This document shows positions 43,403 through 52,990 of a DNA stretch of 64,000 nt, one piece after another. Under the pieces are notes generated by a model that saw only the letters and a program-made list of their open reading frames with translations, ran no database searches and was not told where the DNA came from. The stretch lies in contig JAZGTN010000058.1 of assembly GCA_037783415.1 (NCBI GenBank), positions 4,004,001-4,068,000 on the forward strand, read 5' to 3'. Source of the stretch: Leptasterias polaris. Taxonomy: Eukaryota; Echinodermata; Asteroidea; Forcipulatida; Asteriidae. A program made the position numbers and the translations under genes. How positions within the stretch are numbered: the first letter of the stretch is position 1; each line of letters begins with the position of its first letter.

Positions 43403-46273
43403 CCAAGAAAATTGATAACACCTAAGAAAAAAGCTAAGCCATTTAAGATCTTGAATGTTAACTGTCAAAGTGTGAGGGCAAAACTAACCCAGTTCCATGT
43501 TCTTCTAAAAACTGAAAATTCGGACATCATCACTGGAACTGAGTCGTGGTTGAACAGTAATATCACCAATGGGGAAATCTTTCCACCATGTTATCATGTT
43601 TTTCGTAGAGACAGAACCACCGGTGATTCGCATGGTGGTGTTTTCCTCGCTATTAAAGACACCTTTATTGCCAGTGAAGAAATAGACCTTCAATCAGATT
43701 GTGAAGCAGTTTGGGCCAGCATACACATACAGGGAATGACACCGTTGTATATAGGAGCCTTTTATCGCTCACAAGCAACAGACACCGATTACATTAAAAA
43801 TCTTGAATTTGTACTTCCAAAAATTCCTCCTCACGCATCAATCTGGCTTTTGGGAGACTTTAACCTTCCCGACGTTGAATGGGACCATTTCAAGTTTCGC
43901 TCAGGGGGATCTTATGCTGGGCCAAGTAAGGCCATGATAGAAATTGCTCTCGATAATAATTTATACCAGCAGATCAGACAACCTACCAGACAAGACAATA
44001 TATTAGATTTGTGTTTTAAAAACAGCCCTGCTTTTGTTGTGAGCACCGAAGTTATTCCGGGCATTAGTGATCACGAAGCAGTCATTGTGAATGTTTCAGT
44101 GAAACCAAAACTTGTCCGCCCAGCAAAGCGGAAGATTTCTCTTTACTCCAAAGCAGACTATACTGCAATTTCAGACCGCATCCAGGAATTTGACCAAAAA
44201 TTAACACCTGATTACATAGACAATACCAATGTTGATAAACTTGTGAGCGAGCTTGATCATGTAATAAAGGGTTCTATGGACAAGTTCATTCCTTCAAAAG
44301 TGACCTCATCAAAGTGGAAATTACCATGGATTAATCATTCTATTAAAAAGAGTATCTGCAAGAAGAAACGCTTGTACAGAAGGTTGAGACAACGCGCTAC
44401 GCCATCTGCAAGGGAAGCCTTCAAAAAACATCGCAGAATGACTGACAGAACAATCAGGAAAGCCAAACAAGAATACATTCGTGACGTCATCGGTGGTAGT
44501 CTCCAGACTAACAACACCAAGACGTTTTGGAGTTTTATTAAGGCAAAAAGACAGGAAGTATTTGGAGTATCTACCTTAATAAACTCTGTCGGTGAAACAG
44601 TGACTTCCGCCATTGATAAGGCAAAAGTTTTAAATAACCAATTTAGGTCTGTTTTCACCAACGAAGACTTGGACAATTTTCCCAACATGACTGCTACAGA
44701 TCTACCAACCATGTCAAACATCACCATAAACCCCTTTGGTGTTGAAAAACTTCTCAAAGATCTGAAAACAAATAAGGCACCTGGAACGGATGCTATACCT
44801 CCGAAGATCCTGAAGTGCTCCGCTGTTCTTGCCCCAGTATATGCTAAGATCTTTCAGAAATCACTGGATACTGGTTGCCTACCAAGAGACTGGCGTGAGG
44901 CAAATGTCACACCACTCTACAAGAAAGGTGACAGGAAAAATCCAGCTAATTATAGACCAGTGTCTCTCACATCCATACCATGCAAAATACTAGAACATAT
45001 CTTACATCATCACATAATGGAGCACATTGATAAGCATCATATACTTGCAGATATTCAACACGGTTTTCGCAGGGGCCGTTCGTGTGATACTCAGTTAGCT
45101 GCTTTAGTTGATGATCTCGCTAAAGTCCTTGATGACAGAAGTCAAATGGATCTAATTATAATGGACTTTAGCAAAGCATTCGACACTGTTCCTCATCAAC
45201 GCCTCTTGACTAAACTTCATAACATTGGAATCAGGAATAGTAATTTAAAGTGGATAGATTGTTTTCTCACCCAGCGCAACCAGCGGGTCGTCCTTCAAGG
45301 AGCTTCTTCCAACAAGTTAGAAGTTGCCTCTGGAGTCCCGCAGGGGACAGTTCTGGGTCCCCTTTTGTTTTTGGTTTACATTAATGACCTGCCTAAAGAC
45401 ATCCTCTCAAGTATTAGGCTCTTTGCAGATGACTGCATCCTTTACCGTGAAATTAAAAACCAAACTGATTCAGATCGTCTTCAGAAAGACATTGACACAC
45501 TCGCTACATGGGGAAATAAATGGCAAATGTCTTTTAACACATCTAAGTGTAAGGCCATGCGTGTCACGCACAAAAAGAAGTTTATTAATTCCAAATACTC
45601 CATGGGCAACGCCAATCTAGAAGAGGTTAAGCACCATCCCTACCTTGGAGTTGAACTCAGTAATGATCTCAGATGGTCAACACACATTGACCAAGTTATC
45701 TCCAAAGCTAAAAGGATGCTCGGCTTACTAAAAAGAAATATTTACTCTTGCAACAGCAGCACCAAATCAATTGCATATAAATCATTAATCAGACCCGGCC
45801 TAGAATACTGTTCAGCCATCTGGGATCCACAGCACACTATAGACAAAAAGAAGCTTGAAAGAATTCAACACAGGGCTGCCAGATTTACGGTTCACGATTA
45901 CAGTCGAGAATCAAGCATCACTGAAAATCTCAATAAACTAGGATGGGAAACACTTCAAGACCGTAGGACTAAACTGAGGCTAATAACGCTTTACAAGGAG
46001 ACACACGGGATTACACCAAACAACATCAAAGACCAAGTTAATATCCAATACTCAGCAAGTCAGGTTTCAACACGTCGATCCGGACCCTATTCGTACAAAG
46101 TCATCACAACAAACAAAGACTGTTATCACCACTCACTTTATCCCAAGACCATACCTGAATGGAATCAACTTCATCCTGACACTAGATCTGCACGGGACAT
46201 TAAGTCTTTCAAGCTAGCTTTAGACTCCCTAAACGTTGAAAATCTGATCGCAAAGGCCCACCCTAAAAAATAA
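43403..46273 (+). CDS. LINE ORF2 (endonuclease-RT), lacking its start
   Basis: The frame is open from the truncated 5' end to the stop at 46273, about 955 codons without a lesion. The AP-type endonuclease shows FKILNVNCQSVRAKL, TGTESWLN, WLLGDFNLPDVEW and PGISDHEAVIVNV. RT shows NKAPGTDAIPPKIL, NYRPVSLTSIPCKILEH, DIQHGFRRGRSCDTQL, IIMDFSKAFDTVPH, GVPQGTVLGPLLFLVYIND and FADDCILYREI. The thumb region has HPYLGVELSNDLRWSTH and RPGLEYCSAIWDPQ, typical of CR1/L2-group LINEs. There is no ATG of its own near the start; the open frame upstream comes from satellite. Presumably young, since the frame is intact. Confidence 0.88.
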   Translation, partial: PRKLITPKKKAKPFKILNVNCQSVRAKLTQFHVLLKTENSDIITGTESWLNSNITNGEIFPPCYHVFRRDRTTGDSHGGVFLAIKDTFIASEEIDLQSDCEAVWASIHIQGMTPLYIGAFYRSQATDTDYIKNLEFVLPKIPPHASIWLLGDFNLPDVEWDHFKFRSGGSYAGPSKAMIEIALDNNLYQQIRQPTRQDNILDLCFKNSPAFVVSTEVIPGISDHEAVIVNVSVKPKLVRPAKRKISLYSKADYTAISDRIQEFDQKLTPDYIDNTNVDKLVSELDHVIKGSMDKFIPSKVTSSKWKLPWINHSIKKSICKKKRLYRRLRQRATPSAREAFKKHRRMTDRTIRKAKQEYIRDVIGGSLQTNNTKTFWSFIKAKRQEVFGVSTLINSVGETVTSAIDKAKVLNNQFRSVFTNEDLDNFPNMTATDLPTMSNITINPFGVEKLLKDLKTNKAPGTDAIPPKILKCSAVLAPVYAKIFQKSLDTGCLPRDWREANVTPLYKKGDRKNPANYRPVSLTSIPCKILEHILHHHIMEHIDKHHILADIQHGFRRGRSCDTQLAALVDDLAKVLDDRSQMDLIIMDFSKAFDTVPHQRLLTKLHNIGIRNSNLKWIDCFLTQRNQRVVLQGASSNKLEVASGVPQGTVLGPLLFLVYINDLPKDILSSIRLFADDCILYREIKNQTDSDRLQKDIDTLATWGNKWQMSFNTSKCKAMRVTHKKKFINSKYSMGNANLEEVKHHPYLGVELSNDLRWSTHIDQVISKAKRMLGLLKRNIYSCNSSTKSIAYKSLIRPGLEYCSAIWDPQHTIDKKKLERIQHRAARFTVHDYSRESSITENLNKLGWETLQDRRTKLRLITLYKETHGITPNNIKDQVNIQYSASQVSTRRSGPYSYKVITTNKDCYHHSLYPKTIPEWNQLHPDTRSARDIKSFKLALDSLNVENLIAKAHPKK

Positions 46274-46354
46274 CTGCCGCACACCCATCCCCGACCATGT
46301 ACGGCGACAACCCATATGGGTGTTTGTACATTAAAGATACAGATACAGATACAG
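43403..46354 (+). mobile_element. CR1/L2-like LINE, 5'-truncated, 2.95 kb
   Basis: It is flanked by an 8-bp duplication ATATTAAT (43395-43402 and 46355-46362) and ends in a (GATACA)n tail at about 46336-46354. Removing it leaves one satellite unit of ~127 bases, equal to its neighbours (123-130), which confirms the boundaries. The 5' end starts just inside the endonuclease domain, so ORF1 and the ORF2 start are lost. Confidence 0.88.
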
Positions 46355-46830
46355 ATATTAATTACACGGCCGATTTCAAAACTTATTTCAGTTATAGACT
46401 CCTTGGGCATGGGAGATTAGCCTTGAGTAACCGTGACCCCATGTTGACCTTTACTTCCGGGTCAACCGGAAGTAAGACCATATCTCAAGAACTACACAAC
46501 CGATTTTCAAACTTTTTTCAGTTATAGACTTCTTGGGCATGGGATATTAGCCTTGGGTAACCGTGACCCCATGTTGACCTTTACTTCCGGGTCAACCGGA
46601 AGTGGGACCCTATCTCAAGAACTACACAACCGATTTTCAAACTTTTTTCAGTTATAGACGCATTGGAGATTAGCCTTGGGTAACCGTGACCCCATGTTGA
46701 CCTTTACTTCCGGGTCAACCGGAAGTGGGACCATTTCTCAAGCACTACACACATGATTTTCAAACTTTTTTCAGTTCTAGACTCCCAATGGGCATTGGGG
46801 ATTAGCCTTGGGTAACCGTGACCCCATAGC
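46355..46830. repeat. satellite array, ~127-bp units
   Basis: The box ACTTCCGGGTCAACCGGAAGT recurs with its GGAAGT at 46468, 46598 and 46721, and earlier at 43381, giving spacings of 130 and 123. Diverged single units lie at 47330-47390 and 62230-62295. Each unit has the shared stretch ACCGATTTTCAAACTTTTTT. Confidence 0.85.
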
Positions 46831-48047
46831 TCGAAAAACCCATATCTCCCGAACCACGTCATAAATTCGTAATGATTTGTAGCTTACTTTGACCTTTACT
46901 TTCGGTTTCAAATAAGATCCGATCTTGTTTGATTTGTTTACACTGCGATGAATACGCATGATCACATGCATTCATTTCAAACACGATTACAGGATATACA
47001 CAAAGTTCCATACACAATTAGTTCCATTCTCGAGCTACAAAAACAACTTTTATGGTCAACAGAACAGAACAGCTCTGTGATTGTTCACAATCACTATCTC
47101 TAGTTTATTATTATTATTCTTCCTTTCCCTAAAATCGTATTGACTTAACCTAACCTGTGTCTCTTTCAAAGACCATATGTTATTCTTAGAATTATCAAAA
47201 GTAGACAAATCATATACCATTGTAAAGCTTAGGCCCTGACTTAAATTTTAGATGTAATTAGATTAAAATTCTTAATTAATTATTCACGTGACAGCTGTAT
47301 GAATATATAATTAGCCAATCTGGTTAACACCATATCTCTAGAAGTATACATCCGATCTTCAAACTTTTTTCAGTTATGGGATCGTCTCATATTGTAGATG
47401 TCAATTCCGGTCTAACGTTTTTCGTCATGTCATCATGACGTCATTTGTAGACGTTTTTTCTTTTCTTGTACAAAAAAATCGTTTTAGATACGTTTAGGGG
47501 CCATTCCCAGTACATCGGTCCAAATAGAAACAACAAAATCTGAAATTTCAAGTTCTCATAACAGATTGCATTTTAATTTCAATCAAAATCTAACATCTTT
47601 AGAAACATTTTTGTAAAGTATTAACATTTTATTCAATGCCGTTCAGGTTTTGCATACACATGCGTTCATGGTGAAATTTTCTCTAAAGTAACTTACGTTA
47701 CCTTTAGTTTATTTCGTTTTAGTCTGCTTAAAATTGCCACACGGTTCTTCCCGCCAAGGTTTTCTTATTTTCGGATGTGTATACGACCTACAATGGGAGC
47801 AAAGACTTTTATTGACAAATTAATGACTTCTACGTTGAAAAAAAAATCATGAATAGCGCAGGTTTAATATACCACACAAGTGTTGTCCTAAAGAGAAACA
47901 TCGTCAGTTTTATTTAAAACTGTAAATATTAATTTTCTGAAAACTCTTTTGATATTATCTGATGCCTTTGGTTTCAAACATTTCGTTTTAAACAATAAAA
48001 TTATCTTCTCGTGAGGAGAGTTTATCGCAAACTTGGCTCAAACTTTG
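46831..48047. other. AT-rich interval
   Basis: No gene. One TGACGTCA near 47442, one AACTTACGTTAC at 47690, and a diverged satellite unit at 47330-47390. Confidence 0.4.
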
Positions 48048-48066
48048 GTAACGTAAGTTTCCTCTC
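48048..48066 (+). repeat. candidate terminal motif of element A (left)
   Basis: GTAACGTAAGTTTCCTCTC here mirrors GTAACGTAAGTTTCTTTCTC read inward from 51390. A second forward copy (GTAACGTATGTTTC) is at 48410, and a second reverse copy at 51199-51210. The four motifs therefore bracket pseudogene A in inverted orientation. Confidence 0.45.
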
Positions 48067-48462
48067 AGGACATTTGACTTTGATTGATCGGGTATCCTTT
48101 TGGCAATGAAAGTTTGCCAGACTTTTTGCTGATTTGAGAATGGCTTGCGTTCAAACATGCAAAACGGACAGTAAATGCAACTACCAAAGGTAAAAACAAT
48201 AATGAAGGAGTCCTTGCTTCTTGATCCAATCTTCTGCTAAGCAACAACTTATATACTGTGCTTTATGTAATAACAATTTTTAAAAGCTATCGATTTTGTA
48301 AAACTACAACAACTCGAACAAGTTATAAAAGGAAAGTATAGCAACAACTTTATAATGAAAATAAGTCATTTCGTAAAGACTTTCAGACATTAAACTATGT
48401 ATAAAACTAGTAACGTATGTTTCAATACAGTCTGTGTGTTTTTTCCTTTTGCAGTTATTCTA

Positions 48463-51074
48463 TCAACGGCCAAACTTTGCCTCGATCTCAAATTTGTCCT
48501 TGTTATTTATTCGAAACAAACGTTTCGATGTTGCTGTCTGTTCGGGTGCACTAATGCGGCATAAAATCTTGCTTCTCGGGATCCACAGGTCGTCTGATAA
48601 TGCAGGCCATTTGAAAAACTCGGGAAACTTGTCACTGCTCTTCATGAAGTGAATGAAAACGTCTTCGTCATCACACTCCAAGACCTTCCCAATGTACCAA
48701 TTCTTGCCGTACACCGCCGCTAGCCAATCATCTGTATTGTAGAGGGTTTGATCCAAGGTCTGCACTAATAGTTCCGGCTCGGGTTGGGCGTGGTTAGGCG
48801 TGTCGTCAGTAACTTGAGGGATCTGTTGTGGAAGGTTCCGGAGTTTCCATCCCAAACACATTGCGTCCTTATCATGATCGCTATTCATGATGTAGCACTT
48901 GCTGCAGTAGCAAGAGTCATTCCTCATAAGCAGATGGCCATCAATTCCAACTACAGCATGCGTGGTAAGGGTACCTTGAAATGTTTTCACATTGGACCAT
49001 TTATTGGCGATGGATTGACCACTGGCAACGCAATCATCCTTTGTGACAAAGAAGTATTCTATCTTGTTACCTTCCTTTCCATGGCGTTCCTGGCAAGCCC
49101 AAGCAAAAAAGTCATGAGCATCCTGTATTACCGCGGCTCTTCTCTTAACAGCTTCATCTGCTAGACGCTTTACGGTTCCACCAATGCCATCACAGGGTCC
49201 TTTCCCATGCCCCGCCTCAAAGTAATCCCACTGTGCTTCTACGCCCGTGAACAGCTTACTGTGGTCACATACCACTGAGAACATTGTCTTGTTTCTGTAC
49301 TGTGCGGTCGGACTGTCTGTCCAATAATGGACTCTAGATAGATTTGGCACAGTCTCCTTCAACCTTGGCATCAATTTTGTAATTATTGCCAATATGGTAG
49401 ATGTATTGTGAGCTCTCTCATCTGAGATAGTCGCAAGGCTTTTGTTGACTAGCTTACCTTCGTTGTCCCTGTGGTAAACTACGATGGGGTGAATGGTGAC
49501 GGAGTCTTGTGCCCAGTAACCACTCTGTACTTCTTCCATTGGAATACACGTATAGTTTTCAGAAAAATCCATGTGGACAATGCAGTGGTCTGATGGCAAA
49601 TCTTCTTTGCATTTTGACATGGCACGGTATTGGTTCTGCACCCGAAGAACATGCAACCGAAATTCTCGAATGTCCTTCGTGAATCGTGTACAGAAATCAT
49701 CTCTACTGAGTGAAACTTGAAGAAGTTTTGTTTTCTTTCTATTGTCAACTGTTACGCGAGCCCATTCCTCAAAGCCAATGTGATCTGTCCGGATTGACTG
49801 AAGCACCAATTGTACTTCTTGCTCATTGGTGTCCTTGATGAACTGATCTGGGTTGTCGGTTGATATGTTTCCCAAATTTTTGAGAGCCTTGAGTTTCAGC
49901 GACAAGTTCTGGTGTCTTTGACACAAGCATGTATTTCGGGACGCAAATTGAACTAACTTGATGTAGGGACATAGGTTTCGTCTGACCCTATGAAATGCTG
50001 ATAAAGACACATGCCGTTTCTCTGCATTTTCTGTGACGTATTTAAGGTGTAGATTGCCAATATAGTCAGTGAGGTATCGTTTCTGTTGCTTGCAACCCAC
50101 GCTTGTCTTGCATGCATCTTTCTTCCCAGGCATCATTCTTGAGTTGTCATCTCTTTCACTTCATTATGAAGAGAAGTCCAGAGTTTCTTTGTCTGCGTCT
50201 TAGAACAAGCACATTTTCCTGTCGCTCGTGAAAGGTTTCGTCGGCCCAAACCACTTGATTTTTGAACCATGGAGAGCAGGCGATACTTCTTGAGAACCTT
50301 TGTACCACAAACAAAGTTGTGCAACATCCGCTGCTCCTTCGTTGATTTAGTGTTCTTTGACGCACCAGCATTCGTCTAACACAGCATTAGAGAATAGCAA
50401 GTGTCTCTTGATTTCTCTAGTGGCACGTTTTTCTGCAATGCCAGCATTCTTCAGTATTAGTTTTGATTTTGACCTTGGTGTATTTGAAGCGTTCACATTT
50501 GGTTGGAAGCGTTCACATTTGGTTGGGAAGATGTGTTCCTTTGCTTGATTAATCGTTCATTGCGTTTGCGTATTTTCTTGTTCATTTTAGTTGCAGTTTG
50601 TAATTTCCGTGTTAATGTTTCTATGGTCTTGTGGGCCCTGTCCAAGCATTTGCTTACTCTTTTCCTTCTTGATGTTTGCTTCTTGAACGGCATTTTCACA
50701 ACGAGTGTGGCACCACGAGGAGTTGATCGTGTAGCTGGCCCAGACCAGGAAATATCTGATACCGCGGAGTCATCGGCGCTCTCATTAAGCATTACCTCGT
50801 CCGCGGCATCATCGATGAGATTTGGTTCATCACGCTGTTGCCTTATTTTCGCAAGTGTTTCTTTTACACGTGATCGATGTTTTCGAACACTTTTGTTCAC
50901 TGTCTGTTTACGTTCTTTATGTTCTTTTTTTGACAGTCTCTCCACAGGCGTGTAGTATTTCTGTACACGTTTACTCTCGGCCTCTAAGAAAGCCTTTTCT
51001 CCCAGTTTATTTCGTTTTCTTTCCCGATAGGCAGCTTGTATCTCTGCTCTTGTTTTCCCCATTTTGAGAACCAC
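48463..51074 (-). pseudogene. element A: transposase-like gene, decayed
   Basis: Starts MGKTRAEIQAAYRERKRN with a long basic coiled region (51074-50493), then an HTH/zinc-like part (DDNSRMMPGKKD, QQKRYLTDYIGNLHLKY, CLCQRHQN), and a core with acidic motifs HMDFSENYTC, YWTDSPTAQYRNK and GHGKGPCDGIGGTVKR. It ends with a YGKNWYIGKVLECDDED domain and a normal stop. The D...D...D/E spacing suggests an RNase-H-fold transposase; this is inference. Lesions: a 20-bp tandem duplication at 50486-50525, an indel near 50365 and a one-base loss near 50150. The 557-codon core from 50136 is intact. It belongs with element B and the right-edge copy. Confidence 0.7.
50486..50525. repeat. 20-bp tandem duplication in element A
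   Basis: GAAGCGTTCACATTTGGTTG occurs at 50486-50505 and 50506-50525. It causes the frame break after NVNASNQM. Confidence 0.9.
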
Positions 51075-51371
51075 AGCACATTAACTGGAACAACAAGTAC
51101 AAAGGGAACAAGTTAGAATATAGAAGAACATACAATAGGTGTTCAAAATAAAAATAAATAACTCTCCGTATAAAATCCAGCTTTGCGCATAAATGTGTAA
51201 CTTACGTTACCACGGGTTTCTGGACAATTTGGTAACAGATGAGTTAAAGAAACACATTTTTAAACATACAATATTAATCATGTGTGTATATGGACTAAGT
51301 TTTGACAAGTTAAATGTACCATCAAAGCTCATTGAACGATTCTATACTAAAAAGAAGAAAAAAGGGGGTGG

Positions 51372-51390
51372 AGAAAGAAACTTACGTTAC
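51372..51390 (-). repeat. candidate terminal motif of element A (right)
   Basis: GAGAAAGAAACTTACGTTAC is inverted relative to 48048-48066. Confidence 0.45.
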
Positions 51391-51719
51391 TACGTAACCA
51401 TGTTATTTTTAATCTATTACTCAAGACTAAAGTACTGATGATGTCATGGTTTGTTATTGTGTGCGCTGGTTTATAATCGGTTGTGCTATGATGATCACTG
51501 TACGCTATACGCTGAAAATTTTCAATGCAGTCTATGGTCGCTGAGGCATCAGCGTCAACTATGAAATGGGCCATGCGCAATTTTACCGTAACATGACCGA
51601 CTACAAACCAACCAAGTCAGATCATGTCATTTTTAGTTCATTTACTATTTTAAAATTATATACATTTAGAACTGTTAAAGTAAACCCCTCCAATTAAGAA
51701 AAAGGTAAACGCATAACAA
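51391..51719. other. spacer between elements A and B
   Basis: Nothing recognised. Confidence 0.4.
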
Positions 51720-52372
51720 TCTGACCAAAAGTTCAACAACATTAATAACGTCAATAACACTGTTCACTCTGAACAAATCTACTGAGTCCTGAAGTGTTGG
51801 GTAATGTAGGAAGAAGACAATACCTATGCTACATGGACATCATTGTTCTTGTTACGACAAACTACAGCAAAACTACTGCCCTGGGGTGTTGGTAAGTGCT
51901 TCATTACTTGTTTCATTACTTTCCGACTTGTTTGTGTGTTATTTCTTATTATACATGTAACTGACATACAGAGCCCTGTCATTTGATTAGTGGAACTCAC
52001 ATCTTGTGACATTTACAATTACAATCAAATGACAAGTATCTGTATGTCAGTTATACAAAACAAATATTGAGTAGCTTCAATTCGTGGTATGGGAGGAACA
52101 TTATCGCTCGGTAAAATCTGGACTGAATCCATTTCACTCGGCTCCACCTCGTGAAATGGATTCAGTCCAGATTTTACCTTAAGACAATATTCCTCCCATA
52201 CCACTCTGAACCATATTTGTATAATTAACTATTCTTCACGAGTATGGGTAAAAATCACATCCAAAATTGAGGCAGAATTACTTACTGAATAACAATCTGA
52301 GGTGAGCAATCCATGACCAAAAGTTCATCAACATTAATAACGACAAAACACTGATCACTCTGAACAAAACTA
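51720..52372. repeat. direct repeats enclosing two hairpins
   Basis: Direct repeats of ~60 bases (GACCAAAAGTTCAACAACAT at 51721; GACCAAAAGTTCATCAACAT near 52316) flank two inverted repeats. One is 51957-51989 with 52022-52056 (GTAACTGACATACAGA / TCTGTATGTCAGTTAT). The other is 52084-52204, two ~54-base arms (GTGGTATGGGAGGAACATTA) with a 13-base loop, and would form a long hairpin. Confidence 0.8.
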
Positions 52373-52385
52373 GTGGGCAATTTAT

Positions 52386-52669
52386 CTAATGTTCGTTTTC
52401 TTGCAGGTACCTAGAAACAGCAGACGTTACATCTTTAAATACTCCAGGATCAAATCCAAGGTAGCGACTTGTAACTGGTGTTGGTGGAGATGGCAATTGT
52501 TTAAAAATGCCCTTCTTTTGAATCCACGCATCATCTTTCTGTGATGGCCAAGCAAAGTGGTTTTCCCCCTTCCTCGTTAGAAAGTTGACCAAGCACATTT
52601 CATCAGAGACATTAGTCACTTCCCCTGCCCACCAAGCATCATCAAATATGACCGCTACGTATTCACCAA
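52386..52669 (-). CDS. element B exon 2 (C-terminal domain)
   Basis: The acceptor TTATTATTTCAG on the minus strand opens phase 1, completing a Val codon with the last base of exon 1. It reads GEYVAVIFDDAWWAGEVTNV, CLVNFLTRKGENHFAWP and ends YLQENEH. It corresponds in position and character (aromatic, acidic, W-x-G-E/K-V) to the YGKNWYIGKVLEC domain that in element A is fused to the core without an intron. Confidence 0.7.
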
Positions 52670-52990
52670 CTGAAATAATAATCAGAAAGAAACATACACT
52701 TTAAAGATTAAATAGCCAGTTAGACCATTTGCAAAATAAAAAGTATCCGTGTGACAGGTTTCAACCAATTAGATTGCCTAAACTAACCGAGGTATGTGTG
52801 AATATTGTTTCAACATGTACTACTTCCATAACGGAAGAAATTGCTTTTCTAAGTGTGTTTAAGTTAGATTGGGCATCTTTTAATTTAGTATGGAAAGTTG
52901 GTTTGGATAACTTCACATAATGATTTCCTGCAAAAGTCCAAAATGAATAGTTTTATTTAAATTGTTTATTTTGTATTTGTATCAACTTAC

